NCBI GenBank assembly: GCA_009746045.1
Contig: RPFO01000213.1
Location: 2,910,837-2,974,836, forward strand
DNA length: 64,000 bases
From: Mesostigma viride
Lineage: Eukaryota; Streptophyta; Mesostigmatophyceae; Mesostigmatales; Mesostigmataceae
Direction: 5' to 3'
Part shown: positions 11,270 to 21,669 of the stretch, piece after piece
Position numbering within the stretch: position 1 is the stretch's first letter
Layout: each line of letters starts with the position of its first letter
The notes under the pieces: generated by a model
The model's database searches: none
Seen by the model: only the letters and a program-made list of their open reading frames with translations
What the model was told of the DNA's origin: nothing
Program-made: the position numbers and the translations under genes

Positions 11270-11851
11270 TGTTACGTCCCGGCCCAGACACACCTAGCCT
11301 GAGCTACGTAGCGAAAGACCCTTCTTGCCGGAATTAGGAATAATCCAAGATAGCCTAAAGTAGGTTGCGCTTCACGACGTGAGTCGTGAGATATCTGGCA
11401 TCACGGCTTAATGCCAAGCTAATTAGTTCACACTTATAATGGCTAGCAATACCAATTACAAATGGATAATGCCCCGGGCTCAATGTGTAGGCGTATTCGC
11501 ACTTATCAATCATTAAACCAAGAGGACGAGACTCTCGTCCTCGGACCAATTTAACCTAGGTTGATTGCGGCGCAGATACATGCCAATTTCCCTGGACCAA
11601 TCCAAGCCAAACATTCCACGTAGGATCCGGGCCGACATCGACCCTCAACTACAGGATCCACGCCTAGTACTACGAATGGACTCAGGACTGACGCGGCGCC
11701 ACCGCACCGGTGCCTAAAAGGGCAACCTAGGACCAAAATAACTAGTCCAATTCACACAAGAGTCAATGTCCATAAAACTTAGTACAACGGCCACAAGGCC
11801 TTAGTAATTTATTCCATTGTTACGTCCGACCTAAAGGGCCGGGACGTAACA
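11270..11851 (-). repeat. 5' LTR of the Gypsy element
   Basis: Direct repeat of 190-770 with 16-bp perfect inverted ends. It should carry the promoter for the minus-strand transcript. The adjacent 11852-11856 GGAAG is the target duplication. Confidence 0.95.
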
Positions 11852-12033
11852 GGAAGTTTCAAGATGGTTGACCGTGCAAGGCAGTCCAGGAACCAGCTAT
11901 CCCTTTCCATGGCCAGTCCGATCGCACGCATGATTAAGGAGGGCCCTCTTCCGCGCAACCTTGCCTCGAGATTTCGAAAATACCGTGAAGGGCTCGACCG
12001 AAAATCAGCAGCGATTTCCCATTCGCGAACCAC
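11852..12033 (-). pseudogene. N-terminal half of the ORF split by the Gypsy element
   Basis: A minus-strand ORF starts at 12033 (MVREWEIAADF) and runs into the 5' LTR. Without the insertion it would continue at 189-16. It diverges from the plus-strand gene at 12321, so the 290 bp between could be a shared promoter. No domain is recognised. Confidence 0.3.
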
Positions 12034-12320
12034 TTATGGGTCGACGGAGTTGGTAACGGAATTTTTTTGCATTTCCTTGCCAAATGATTCTTTATGAGGG
12101 ACATAGAGTTGTTTGTATAGAGAGTGAATTGACGAAAGTTGCGACGGCGGTCGCATCTTTTAGTGCGTCGTTCTCTTGTTATGAATCTCTGTTCATTCTG
12201 AATTATAACGTTGTTTGTACCTTGACATAATGATGCATTTTTTGTATTGAGTTGCGACGTGGGGCGCATCTTCCTGCTGACTCGTATGATTTTTCCAATT
12301 TTTTTGTTTTGTTGTTGCAG
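12034..12320 (+). promoter_or_regulatory. Upstream region and 5' intron end of the unknown gene
   Basis: AT-rich DNA with T-rich tracts ending in a pyrimidine run and a CAG acceptor immediately before the ATG at 12321, so the first coding exon appears to follow an intron in the 5' UTR. The upstream exon and transcription start are not identifiable. Confidence 0.4.
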
Positions 12321-15300
12321 ATGGAAAAGGGCGGCCCTACATCGCAGGTGGTCGGCGACTCTCCCCCTAGGGGGGAAGGGTCTGAAGGGCAACCAGTTCA
12401 GGCCCAAGGCGCCTCCTCACAACAGCCTCCTCACAAGCGTGCAAGGGAGGGCACGCCGCCCCCAATGGTGGAATCTGGTGTCAGCTTTGCCGCGGTCGCT
12501 GGGAAGGATGAGTACCACGGTGGTGGTGAGATGGTGGACGATCCGGTTGCGCAGTTTCAGATTGCGCGGTTTCAGCGACTCGCGAATGGCACTCGTGAAC
12601 AGCAACTCGCGCTGTACCAAGGCATCCTTAATGACTTAACCCTGAAGTCGCAAAGGTGCCTTATTATCTCTCCAAAAGCAATTTCATGCCTCGTATCGAA
12701 ACCATGCTCTTGCAGGAGCAAAGGGCGGCTCGGTGGGCTCAGAATCCGACAGTAGCCGCCGCGCCCTCCCATGCCGCGCCTGCCGCAGTAGCCCAAAAGA
12801 GGGGGGAGAGTGTGCACGAGTCGGCCGCAGTGCCCTCAACCGCAAGGGATCCCCCCGCGACTTCCAAGCCGGTCGCGACGGGCGATATGCCCCCGCCGCG
12901 GCGAAGGGAAAGGGGGAAGGGGGTCGATGGAGGGGAAGACGATGTTTTCGAAATGACGCAGAGCAATTTGGAAGGTGGCGGGCCGATCTTCGTAAGTCTC
13001 CGCTTATTTAATTGATGTCGTGAAATACAATAAGCATTTTTTTGCAATATTCGCCAGAAATGTCATTTCCGACAACTAAGCGGATTTTTACTTTCCGTTG
13101 AAATGTTCGCAGGGCCGGCAAGAGCTGGATGTGGGTGCAAGAGAAGCCCGCTCAATGGCGGGAAGCACCCAGGTACATGAGTGCGTCAGACTCTCCGCAG
13201 TTTACTTGTAATGAAATGGTTTGCGTGCGTATATCCTTGTTTATTTTTGTAGTAATTTTTTTCTTGTGAATGGACAATCGCGTTTGCTATTTTTACAGGG
13301 AAGTCCGGTCGAGCAGCAAGAGGGCGGTGAGAGGAGGGGAAGTGGATCTTACGGTGGTTCCACTGCAGCAGAGGGGGGAAGGGTAAGTTACCGTTGACTT
13401 ACAAATTGAAAGTTTAGGTTCGTCCTCAATTGACAGAGTTACGACGGCCGGCGTTTCTCTACACTTTTCTTACATTAAAAATCTTCCGTTGATAATGTTC
13501 TTGCAGGAAGCCGGTCGTCAGGGTGGGGCAAATCTCCAGGGAGAGGGGGCTATCGCTGTCGGTGAGCCTGTGTCAGAGGGCGTGGTTGGAAGCGACGGCG
13601 ATACTGCGAAAATGACACGCTTTAAGGAGCAAGCGGATGCTTATCAACTGAAGAAGTTGGCAAAGTGGGTTGTGGCCGAGGTGAGAACGGAAGAAGCCCC
13701 ACCTGAGGTACGGAACCAGATGATGATTCTCCATCAAGTCGCTGAGTTGATCGTGAAGAATGCGTGCCGGCCCGATGGCGCCACACAGCCTGAGGAAATC
13801 CCGAGCGCCAAGGCCTTGATAAAGTGGATGCAGGAGAAGTGGAGAACCTGTTCGAGGGCAAAGGGAAGGAGAGGAAGTGTAAACTGTTGACGGTGACGGA
13901 GAAGGACGCCAAGACTCTGATCAAGATGTTGAAGGAACACGATGCCCGCCGGGACAAGTCTCCGAAGATCGCGAAGGGGTCGAAGAAAGCGGCTGAAGCA
14001 GCAGCGGTTGAGGGGAATGAGGTAAGTCTACCTCTGTTGTGAGGGGGGCTTTGTTCTTGAGGTCCACGTTTCATGTAGGTTGCGACGGCCGGCGTTTCTT
14101 AAGTGTGACATTTACTTTATTCCTTTTGGTTATGCTTTCCTGATTTTTTCCTATCATTGTTAAGGGGAATGAGGTAAGTGTACCTCTGTTGTGAGGGGGC
14201 TTCTTGAGATCCAGGTTTCATGTAGGTTGCGACGGCCGGCGTTTCTTAAGTGTGACACTTACTTCCTTTTGACTATGTTTTCCTGATTTTTTCGCATCAC
14301 GGTTGAGGGAAATGAGCCAAGTGTACCTCTGTTGTGAGGGGGGCTTTGATATTGAGGTTCAGGTTTCATGTAGGTTGCGACGGCCGGCGTTTCTCAAGTG
14401 TGACATTTACTTTATTCCTTTTGGTTATGCTTTCCTGATTTTTTCGCATCACTGCAGTACGTGCAGGCCGAGAGGGCGACCCACGCGGCCATCCTGTACT
14501 CAATCAGCCTCGACCAGCACGCGCGCAGCTCGGATTTGGAAATAGCGAGTACGTGGACTGCTGCCGTCGACGAATTCCAGAAGGGACTCTCCGAAGCACT
14601 TGCGACCCACAAGGGGAAGGCGCTGAAGGGAAAGGGGAAAGGAAAGGAGGTGGAGGTTGCGGATGCTCCCGTGTCTCTGCTTGAGAAATGGGAGAAGTCC
14701 CCGGTGTCGCAGGATGATGATGACATCCTGGATGTGAACGATGAGATCGCGAAGGGCAAACGGTTGCGGAAGCAGCTTGCCGTTCAGCCTCGGGACCTCG
14801 ATGAGATGTCCAAAGCCTTGGTGCATCGAAATCGGGTGTGGACAAGGAACCTGTTCGTGGGGCCTCAGAAGCTCCTCGCACGAGACTTGCATCTGTCTAG
14901 AGCCGAGCAGAACGCCACCATTTTTGCAAACTCGGAGTCCGACTACGGCCACGACAAGCTGGTGATTCCTGTGTGGCGGTACTCGTTCCAGTTTTTGGCT
15001 GACCGGTGCCCCAACACTTTTCATGACTGGATGAAAAAGGAAGGCACCCAGCGTCAGCTCGCGCAACTCTTCGGGGAGATGGGGGGGCACGGACAATGAA
15101 GGCTGGCTACGCTCGCGCAATGACTGACAAAGAGATTGATATCTACCTGCGAACGAGCTCGGCCAAGGGAATGGCCGAAGCTGCTTCCACCGCGGTTCTG
15201 ACAGGACCGGCCGATATTCTGGACGATCTTAAGCCCGTGGACGTGAGAAAGGCCGCGCTTTTGGACAGTTTGTGCAAGTCCGCCTGGGAGATGGCTCCAC

Positions 15301-18300
15301 TCGAGAAGAAGCCACCGTTGCCGCCAGCCATTTGCGGCTTTCTCGTGCTGGACGGGAACCACTTTACCACACTCATCAAATCGGTGAAATTCGAACTGGT
15401 CACCGACAATATGACGGTGGACCAAAGATCTGTGTGGTACAAGGCAATGCTGAATGGTTTCATGAAGGCGGAAAAGCTCAGGGTCGTTGCGCGGGGAGGG
15501 AGTTACGTTAAATAGTGCCGGAACCTTTTGCCGCCTGAGGCAAATCGGTCCGTAACACTATTTTGCCCGGAATAACCACTTCCGAGCACCCAAGTTAATT
15601 CGGCCGAATTAACTTGGGTGCTCGGAAGTGGTTATTCCGGGCAAAATAGTGTTACGGACCGATTTGCCTCAGGCGGCAAAAGGTTCCGGCACTATTTAAC
15701 GTAACTAAAACCTGGCCTCGTGGAGGGGGACGAAGAGCCCGAGACATCCGCCTAGGCCGCTGAGCACGCACCACTAAATGCGCCGGAGCTGCCTCAGTGA
15801 GGATTCGAACCCCTGACCTCCAAGGTGCACGGGTTTTAGTTACGTTAAATAGTGCCGGAACCTTTTGCCGCCTGAGGCAAATCGGTCCGTAACACTATTT
15901 TGCCCGGAATAACCACTTCCGAGCACCCAAGTTAATTCGGCCAAATTAACTTGGGTGCTCGGAAGTGGTTATTCCGGGCAAAATAGTGTTACGGACCGAT
16001 TTGCCTCAGGCGGCAAAAGGTTCCGGCACTATTTAACGTAACTAAAACCCGTGCACCTTGGAGGTCAGGGGTTCGAATCCTCACTGAGGCAGCTCCGGCG
16101 CATTTAGTGGTGCGTGCTCAGCGGCCTAGGCAGATGTCTCGGGCTCTTCGTCCCCCCTCCACGAGGCCAGGTTTTAGTTACGTTAAATAGTGCCGGAACC
16201 TTTTGCCGCCTGAGGCCGAATTAACTTGGGTGCTCGGAAGTGGTTATTCCGGGCAAAATAGTGTTACGGACCGATTTGCCTCAGGCGGCAAAAGGTTCCG
16301 GCACTATTTAACGTAACTGAGGGAAGGAGCAGGAGGTCACGAAGACCGTGGCCGCGGCGAAGCTGGAGGAGTGGGCAACTGATTGGACGAATTTCGGGGG
16401 GGTGGACGTGCAGATGCTCAAGGGTGAGACCATCCTGCCGACCTGGTGGCAGATCCGTGAACAGAAGGTAAGCCAGGTTGCGACCGCCGGCGTTTCTATA
16501 AGTGGTTTTCTTGTGTTAATTTCAGTATGCCATTAGTTCGGTCAAGATGCGACCGCCGGCGTTTCTATAAGGGGTTTTCATGTTCCACCTTAGTATGCCA
16601 TATTTTGGTCAAGATGCGACCGCCGGCGTTTCTGTGAGTCGCTTTATTGTTCTCAGTTGAGTTGTGCTTATTTGGGAGGACTGTCGATGTGTCTCTGCGC
16701 GTTTTTGCCATACGGCGATGCAGGTTTCCGAACAAGTCGGCGAGATGATCGGCATTGTCAGGCAGCTCGGGAACGCCATGAACGCGGAGGACACAGCCCA
16801 AGCCAAGGCAACGTGGGGCTCAGCGCTGGGCGATGTGCACCGGGCCTACCAGGCATATGGACCCCTCAAGAGAGGGAAGGGCGTGTCTCTCCCAACTCCT
16901 CTGTACGGCAAGATCTGGGCGATTGTGAAGCCCTTTTGGCAGAAAGGAGAGCAAGCCAAGGCCGAAGGGGACGGCGCCGGCGACAAGGCAGGGGGGGCTG
17001 AAGAGACGGACAAGTGGGGGCCGGACCAGAAGAACTTCATGCAGCGCTGGCTGTTCTGGTGTGAGGACCCTTTGAAGCCCGTTGTCGACGGCAAGCCGGC
17101 GATCGCACAGGATATCGCGGCTCGGCAAGACTTCCTTGACGCGCGCCCTAAAGACAAGGCGCACGAACTGTCCATTTTCACCGCGCATCGGGAACTTGCG
17201 AGTTTCCAGTACTTCGACAGCCTGATCCAAGCGCCGATCATGTCCGGTGAGGCCCCTCCCAGCAACCTGATAAAAATAATGGAAGTCGCCAAGAATTTGA
17301 TAGAGGCGGCAAAGCAATTCGCCCACATCAAGTTCCTGGAGAACCCCATCCTGATGGCCGCTTGCAAACAACTAAACGGGACTTTCGACCCCGTATTGGT
17401 GAGGGAGCACGTGTTTGGCGTGAAGCTGAAGGGCACCTTCGCCACGGACCTCGACAAGTTCATCGCCGACTGCCGCCTGACCAGAGACTTTTGGCGGGTG
17501 GTCGTCACGGCCACGAGGGCGATCATTCTCACGCTGAGGGACCTTCCGCCGGCTAAAAGGAAAGTGGTCGACCAGAAGGACTGGAAGTTCCCGAGAGGGC
17601 TGCTCGCTTCCCACCCCCGTCATTTGTATGACGATTTGGGGGTGAAGACCAAACATCTGCTGGGTGTGCCACAGGAGGCGGCGGCGGAGGTCGAGAAGGA
17701 GGTCGAGGAGGCGGCGGAGGAGGGGACTACCAAGGCCAAGAAGGGGTGGCGGGACAGGTTGGAAGCCTACAGCGATTGGAAGGGGGTGAGGATGGGATCC
17801 GACTGGATCGCATACAGGACAATGACATGGATGGAAAACGAAAAAAGAAAGGATCTGGTGGTGACGAAGGTGGTGGACGAGTTGTGCACGGGGTCTGACA
17901 AAATTCCTCGGTCGCTGAAGGACCAGGCGTTTGCTGTGCTGGACCTGGCAGCTGACAGCAACGAGAAGTGGAGGAACCTGCGCGAGTGGGACCCAGACTG
18001 CATTCCGGAGGAGAGCAACATTCCCAAACCCTCCTCGCATTTGAGCCCGGTCGTGTGGGATGTGGTTGACAAGATGACCAACGCCCTTTTTAGGGGACCG
18101 TGCAGAGTTCTGCTGGTGTTCGGGGAGCCCGCCCATATCCGCCGGTGGAAGCGCCTGGTCCGCCTTATCAAATATTGGCTTGTTGAAGATGGGTGGGAAG
18201 GCCTCGCCTACTTTTCCGACGACGATTCTTCGTCTGATGAGGATGATGATTCGGAGAAGGGGGAAGAGGGGGAGGAGGAAGAGGGGGAGGCGGATGAGGA

Positions 18301-20148
18301 TGAGGATGAGAAGGAGGAGGATCATGAGGAGGACGAGGAGGACGAGGAGGACGAGGAGGACGAGGAGGAGGATCATGCTGATCGGCACCCGCCCGGGGTG
18401 GGTGGGGGGCAGGCGGAGGGGGAGAAAGGGGATGGGGATGGGGAGAAGGGAGGAGGGGGGGGGGGAGAGGGACGGGGGAGGAGATGGAAGGGGAGGGAAA
18501 AAGCGCAGTCGGGGTGATGGAGGCTCGCGTGAGGAGACAATGGGGGGGGATGAAGACAAAAGGGGGGGAGGTAAGCGCCAGCGTGCTGGTGAAGGAGACT
18601 CGAGGCCTGTCGTTGGCAACGCCGGCGGGCGTATCTGTGATGAGGGGGATCGCCAGCAGGAAGGAGGCTCGCGGCCTGTTACTGGAAACGCCGGCGGGCG
18701 TATCTGTGATGAGGAGGGGGATCGCCAGCAGGAAGGAGGCTCGCAGCCTGTTACTGGTAACGCCGGCGGGCGTATCTGTGATGAGGATGGGGATCGCCAG
18801 CAGGAAGCAGGCTCGCGGCCTGTTACTGGTAGCGCCGGCGGGCGTTCCCGATTTACGGGAGGCGGTCGTGTCCGACAGATGGGAATGAGGCCTCGTCAGG
18901 ATTCATGGGGACCCCCGGTTGAGGGGACCCCCGCCCTCGCCTCGGTTTCTTTGGGTCTGGGTGACGATCCCGTACCGTCGTCAGGAAGGACGGTTGTGAT
19001 GACTTTGCCCCCCCGCTCGACGGGGATGGAGCAATGCCCGGACACGATACTGCTGAATGAGGATGACGATCCGGACCCGTCGGCTGACACGGATTTTGTT
19101 GCGAGCACCCCACTGCAGAAGAGGGTATTGGAGGCTCGTAACGTGGAGGGTCCGCCGACAGTCTCAGGTGGAGGGCCGGCGTTTGCCGGATTGATGCGCC
19201 CGACTGAGGTGGTCGATGTTGAGGCGCCGCCAGGGACATCGGCCGGACACTATACCGCATTGATGGATCCCTTCGATCGACCAAGGATGCCCTTCCACGC
19301 TCCAACGGTACATTCGGCCGGTAAATTTCATTTTCAATAAACGAGTTTAATAAGTATATTTCTACATAAGTTTTTTTGCATCAGTCCATGGCTTCATTGA
19401 TTTCTCACACGACCCTTCCGTATTCATGTTAATTGGCATCTGCTTACGTGCAGGGAAAGGCGAAGAAGAAACTCCAGTTCGGTTTCCCCGTGGATCCGCG
19501 TCTGGGACTGTGTCCGGAGAGGCCTGCCGTGTTGTTGGCCAGGCCGCGGTCGGCGCACCAGTTGCACAACCGGGGGCGGGAGGGGCCTCCCTCCCACTCA
19601 ACGCACCAACCCACGCACCAGCCTTACCGTGCGGTCAGCCAGAAAAAACGTACGAAGAGTTGATGGCAGAGGCGGCGGCTGCGCAGGGGCAGAAGGCAAA
19701 ACGTCGGGGAGGGGGCAGGCGAGGGGCGGGGCAGGAGACGGAGGGTGCCGACGAACCTGCACAGCCGCAGAAGGGTGGTGGTCAGGGCAGAGATGCGACG
19801 GCCGAAAACCGAATCAGGGACGTTCGGCCGGACGTCCGGATGCGCTTTATGGATGGCGCGAAACTGAGTCGCGGAGGTTGGAGTTCGAAATGGGTAGACG
19901 AGGTGTGCATAAACTGGGAGCACAAGTACCCCAAGAAGGAAGATTTTCTGCTCTTTGGCACCCTCCTGGGCAAAGAGAGGGAGAAGGTGGTGATCAGATG
20001 GTTTGATGAAGGGCACGACCTCGGTTGGAGTAATGAGTGCGAGCAAAAGTTTCGTTTCCCTCTGAAGTTCGCTAGAGAACATGTTACTCTCCTGAAGGAA
20101 GGCGCCAGCTGGGACAACATTCCTTCATATCGATCTGGCAAGCGATGA
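12321..20148 (+). CDS. Seven-exon gene of unknown function
   Basis: Exons by GT–AG sites and frame: 12321-12991, 13113-13172, 13299-13382, 13507-14021, 14458-16467 (interrupted by an insertion at 15501-16318), 16734-19320 and 19454-20148. The first introns are phase 0; exons 2 and 3 are 60 and 84 bp. Single-base losses appear near 12650, 13840 and 15080 (the last in a G7 run), and a further shift lies near 18450. The protein would be roughly 1,900 residues. It has a disordered Pro/Ala N-terminus, helical Lys-rich middle segments, a large globular part in exon 6, a Glu/Asp run at about 18230-18375, a tandem 20-24 residue repeat at about 18590-18850, and a final globular domain (WSSKWVDEVCINWEHKYPKK). 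I recognise no family. It may be a host gene or the gene of a large transposon whose ends I cannot see. Confidence 0.6.
14022..14457 (+). repeat. Intron 4 built of three tandem units with repeated splice donors
   Basis: Three units of about 130-150 bp follow one another. The first two start with a copy of the exon end and donor (GGGGAATGAGGTAAGT) and the third with a degraded copy lacking the GTAAG (GGAAATGAGCCAAGTG). All three share a TTGCGACGGCCGGCGTTTCT core (about 14080, 14227, 14375) and a pyrimidine-rich tail. The true acceptor is probably the CAG at 14455-14457. Confidence 0.8.
15790..15878 (-). ncRNA. Inverted copy of the tRNA-like segment
   Basis: Same A-box-like and B-box sequences as 16003-16091 on the opposite strand, at the junction of spacer S and palindrome P2. 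The two would be transcribed from the palindrome outward. Confidence 0.45.
16003..16091 (+). ncRNA. tRNA-like segment across the palindrome/spacer junction
   Basis: A 7-bp acceptor-like stem can form between GCCTCAG (16003-16009) and CTGAGGC (16084-16090). An A-box-like CGGCAAAAGG lies near 16011 and an exact B box GGTTCGAATCC at 16070-16080, giving a complete internal Pol III promoter layout. The D and anticodon arms are not convincing, so this is a tRNA-derived sequence rather than a working tRNA. Confidence 0.5.
16468..16733 (+). repeat. Intron 5 with three copies of the GCGACCGCCGGCGTTTCT motif
   Basis: Donor GTAAG at 16468 and acceptor CAG at 16731-16733. Three spaced copies of a 20-bp core at about 16478, 16548 and 16615, each followed by a similar T-rich stretch; the same core (CGG for CCG) is in introns 3 and 4. 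Confidence 0.75.
18590..18850 (+). repeat. In-frame coding minisatellite in exon 6
   Basis: About four units of 60-72 bp encoding variants of GSRPVTGNAGGRICDEEGD. Unit length changes are multiples of three, so the frame is kept, which argues that this part is (or was recently) translated. Confidence 0.7.
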
Positions 20149-20650
20149 TGGGCGAGGACTTTGCACGAAATCGCGTTTTGCACGTAATTGCCCACCGCAA
20201 CGTGGAGAAATGCAGATGTACATAGTAGTTGGTTCAGTGACCGTGACTTTGGGCAGTTTAGTAGTTGGGGTGACGTGTCCAATGTATATATGGTGGGGCG
20301 CGTCCAAGGGGGTCCACGCTGATTGAGCACTTGCATGTGTTCTTTCAACATATTCGGACATGTATGAAATGAATAAATTGTTTGGACGATTGCAAATTGA
20401 TTGATTGAAGAATGACATACCATTAATAATTGAAAAATGTAAAACCTCATTGTGAATTTGTACTTCAAACTTTCACATGCATGCCCCAAATTGTGCATTT
20501 GTGCAGGTTTTAATTATGAGAAGTAGCATTTCTCTACAAATATTGAGAAATTTAGGGGCACTTGGGGTTGTTGGCCATGTTCATTCATGATAAAATGGAC
20601 TTTTTATGCTGTAAAATCATATTCCACTAGTCCAAAACGCTGCTTTCATG
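20149..20650 (+). terminator. 3' untranslated region and poly(A) signal of the unknown gene
   Basis: Non-coding AT-rich DNA after the TGA at 20148, with an AATAAA at 20372-20377. No other feature is seen. Confidence 0.4.
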
Positions 20651-20679
20651 ACGTCAAAAGTACCAGCAATGGCCCTAGG

Positions 20680-21580
20680 TTGGAGCAGTAGATGTTGGGG
20701 ACGCCCCGATATGCCGCCAAATGTGGCGGTGTGGCACTTTTTTTGGCAAAATGTGGCGGTGCCACCCACTTTGACAGGGCACCCAAGAAGCCACAATTTG
20801 GCCGTGCTGTTCTACTTTGTAGTTTCGTTTCGCCACAGGGTGGCCGTGCCTGAAGTTCACTCTAGTACAGGTTACGCCACAATTGGCGGTGTCAGCCGGT
20901 CTTCCGGCCGGCGTTCCGCCACAAGCCTCCCTAGTACTAGAACTACTATGAGTACTACTATGACTGACTGACTTACTGACTGCATAGTGCATGTACGTAG
21001 AGCCCGGCCAAGTGCCAAGTGGCAAGTGGCCCGCTCCCAGAGACCAGAGTGCACTGTGCAGACTGCAGCTTGTGTGCATTTTCACTTTTCAGGCTTCAGC
21101 TGGCTGGCGGCCTGGCGGCTGGCGCCTCAGTTATTAAGTCACTCACCAGCCATGTAGTAGTATGTATCGTTGTTGTTAATTTACCAAGTACGCCCGGCGC
21201 CGATGCCCGGCTGAGACGGAGACGCTCGCCCGTACAGGCATTCACGCCTTAAGTTGGGTTCGAGGTTTTTGGTCAACCCAACTTCAGGCGTGAACCCAAC
21301 TTAAGGCGTGAATGATTCTACTAAATTCTACTAGTTTGAAATTAAAATTACTTAAACATACTATTCTTAACTACTTTGAACTTGGAATGCCAGTACGGCG
21401 CCGCGCCGCGCTGACCCCGCTGCCGGTAGGGTCATTTGCTGCACCAAAAAGCCAGCCCGCCACACGTGGCCGTGCCAAGCACAATTTTTATTGGCTTAAA
21501 GCCACACATTGGCCGAGTAAACTTAAGTTTTCATAGTTCGAAACGCCACAAGTGGCCTAGCGCCACTAGTAACGGAAACC
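20680..21580. repeat. Possible non-autonomous DNA element with GCCAC/GTGGC clusters
   Basis: Many copies of GCCAC and GTGGC in both orientations cluster at 20710-20900 and 21455-21570 around a middle without them, as in subterminal repeats of DNA transposons. I could not find matching terminal inverted repeats or a target duplication. No ORF of interest. Confidence 0.3.
21240..21313. repeat. 22-bp perfect inverted repeat
   Basis: Arms 21240-21261 and 21292-21313 (ATTCACGCCTTAAGTTGGG...) are exact inverse complements, with a partly matching internal copy between them. It lies inside the GCCAC-rich region. Confidence 0.8.
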
Positions 21581-21669
21581 TTAAAAAAAACACTGCTACA
21601 GATACTCCCAACAGAGTTATGTTTCTAATTAATTAATTAATTAAATCATGTGTGCAGACGGCACCACCC

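Larger units (their letters stand above)
190..11851 (-). mobile_element. Complete Ty3/Gypsy LTR retrotransposon (chromovirus)
   Basis: Two near-identical LTRs (190-770 and 11270-11851) bound an internal region coding on the minus strand. A 5-bp target duplication GGAAG lies at 185-189 and 11852-11856. In transcription order: 5' LTR, primer site, leader with tandem motifs, viroplasmin-like ORF, Gag with polyQ and a CCHC knuckle, retropepsin, RT, RNase H, integrase with chromodomain, a third ORF, polypurine tract, 3' LTR. RT-RH before IN is the Gypsy order and the C-terminal chromodomain marks a chromovirus. The LTRs differ by about two substitutions and one indel, so insertion was recent, yet the coding frame carries many single-base shifts. 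Confidence 0.95.
15501..16318. mobile_element. Nested palindromic (foldback) insertion in exon 5
   Basis: Structure P1-S-P2-S'-P3. P1 (15501-15706) and P2 (15838-16043) are 206-bp near-perfect palindromes starting AGTTACGTTAAATAG and ending in its inverse; P3 (16176-16318) is the same palindrome with an internal deletion in its left arm. S (15707-15837) and S' (16044-16175) are inverted copies of one about 131-bp spacer, so the whole is also an inverted repeat about 15940. A 5-bp duplication GAGGG flanks it (15496-15500, 16319-16323). Removing the insertion and one GAGGG restores an open frame through exon 5. It has no coding capacity, so any movement would need factors in trans. Confidence 0.88.

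Noticed and set aside
15501-16318. CRISPR-like array (repeat-spacer-repeat-spacer-repeat)
   Set aside because: Repeats are 206-bp palindromes, spacers are inverted copies of each other, and the setting is eukaryotic with a target duplication.
17372-18619. Long minus-strand ORF opposite exon 6
   Set aside because: Antisense shadow of the acidic coding exon; composition mirrors the Glu/Asp codons and there are no splice sites or motifs.
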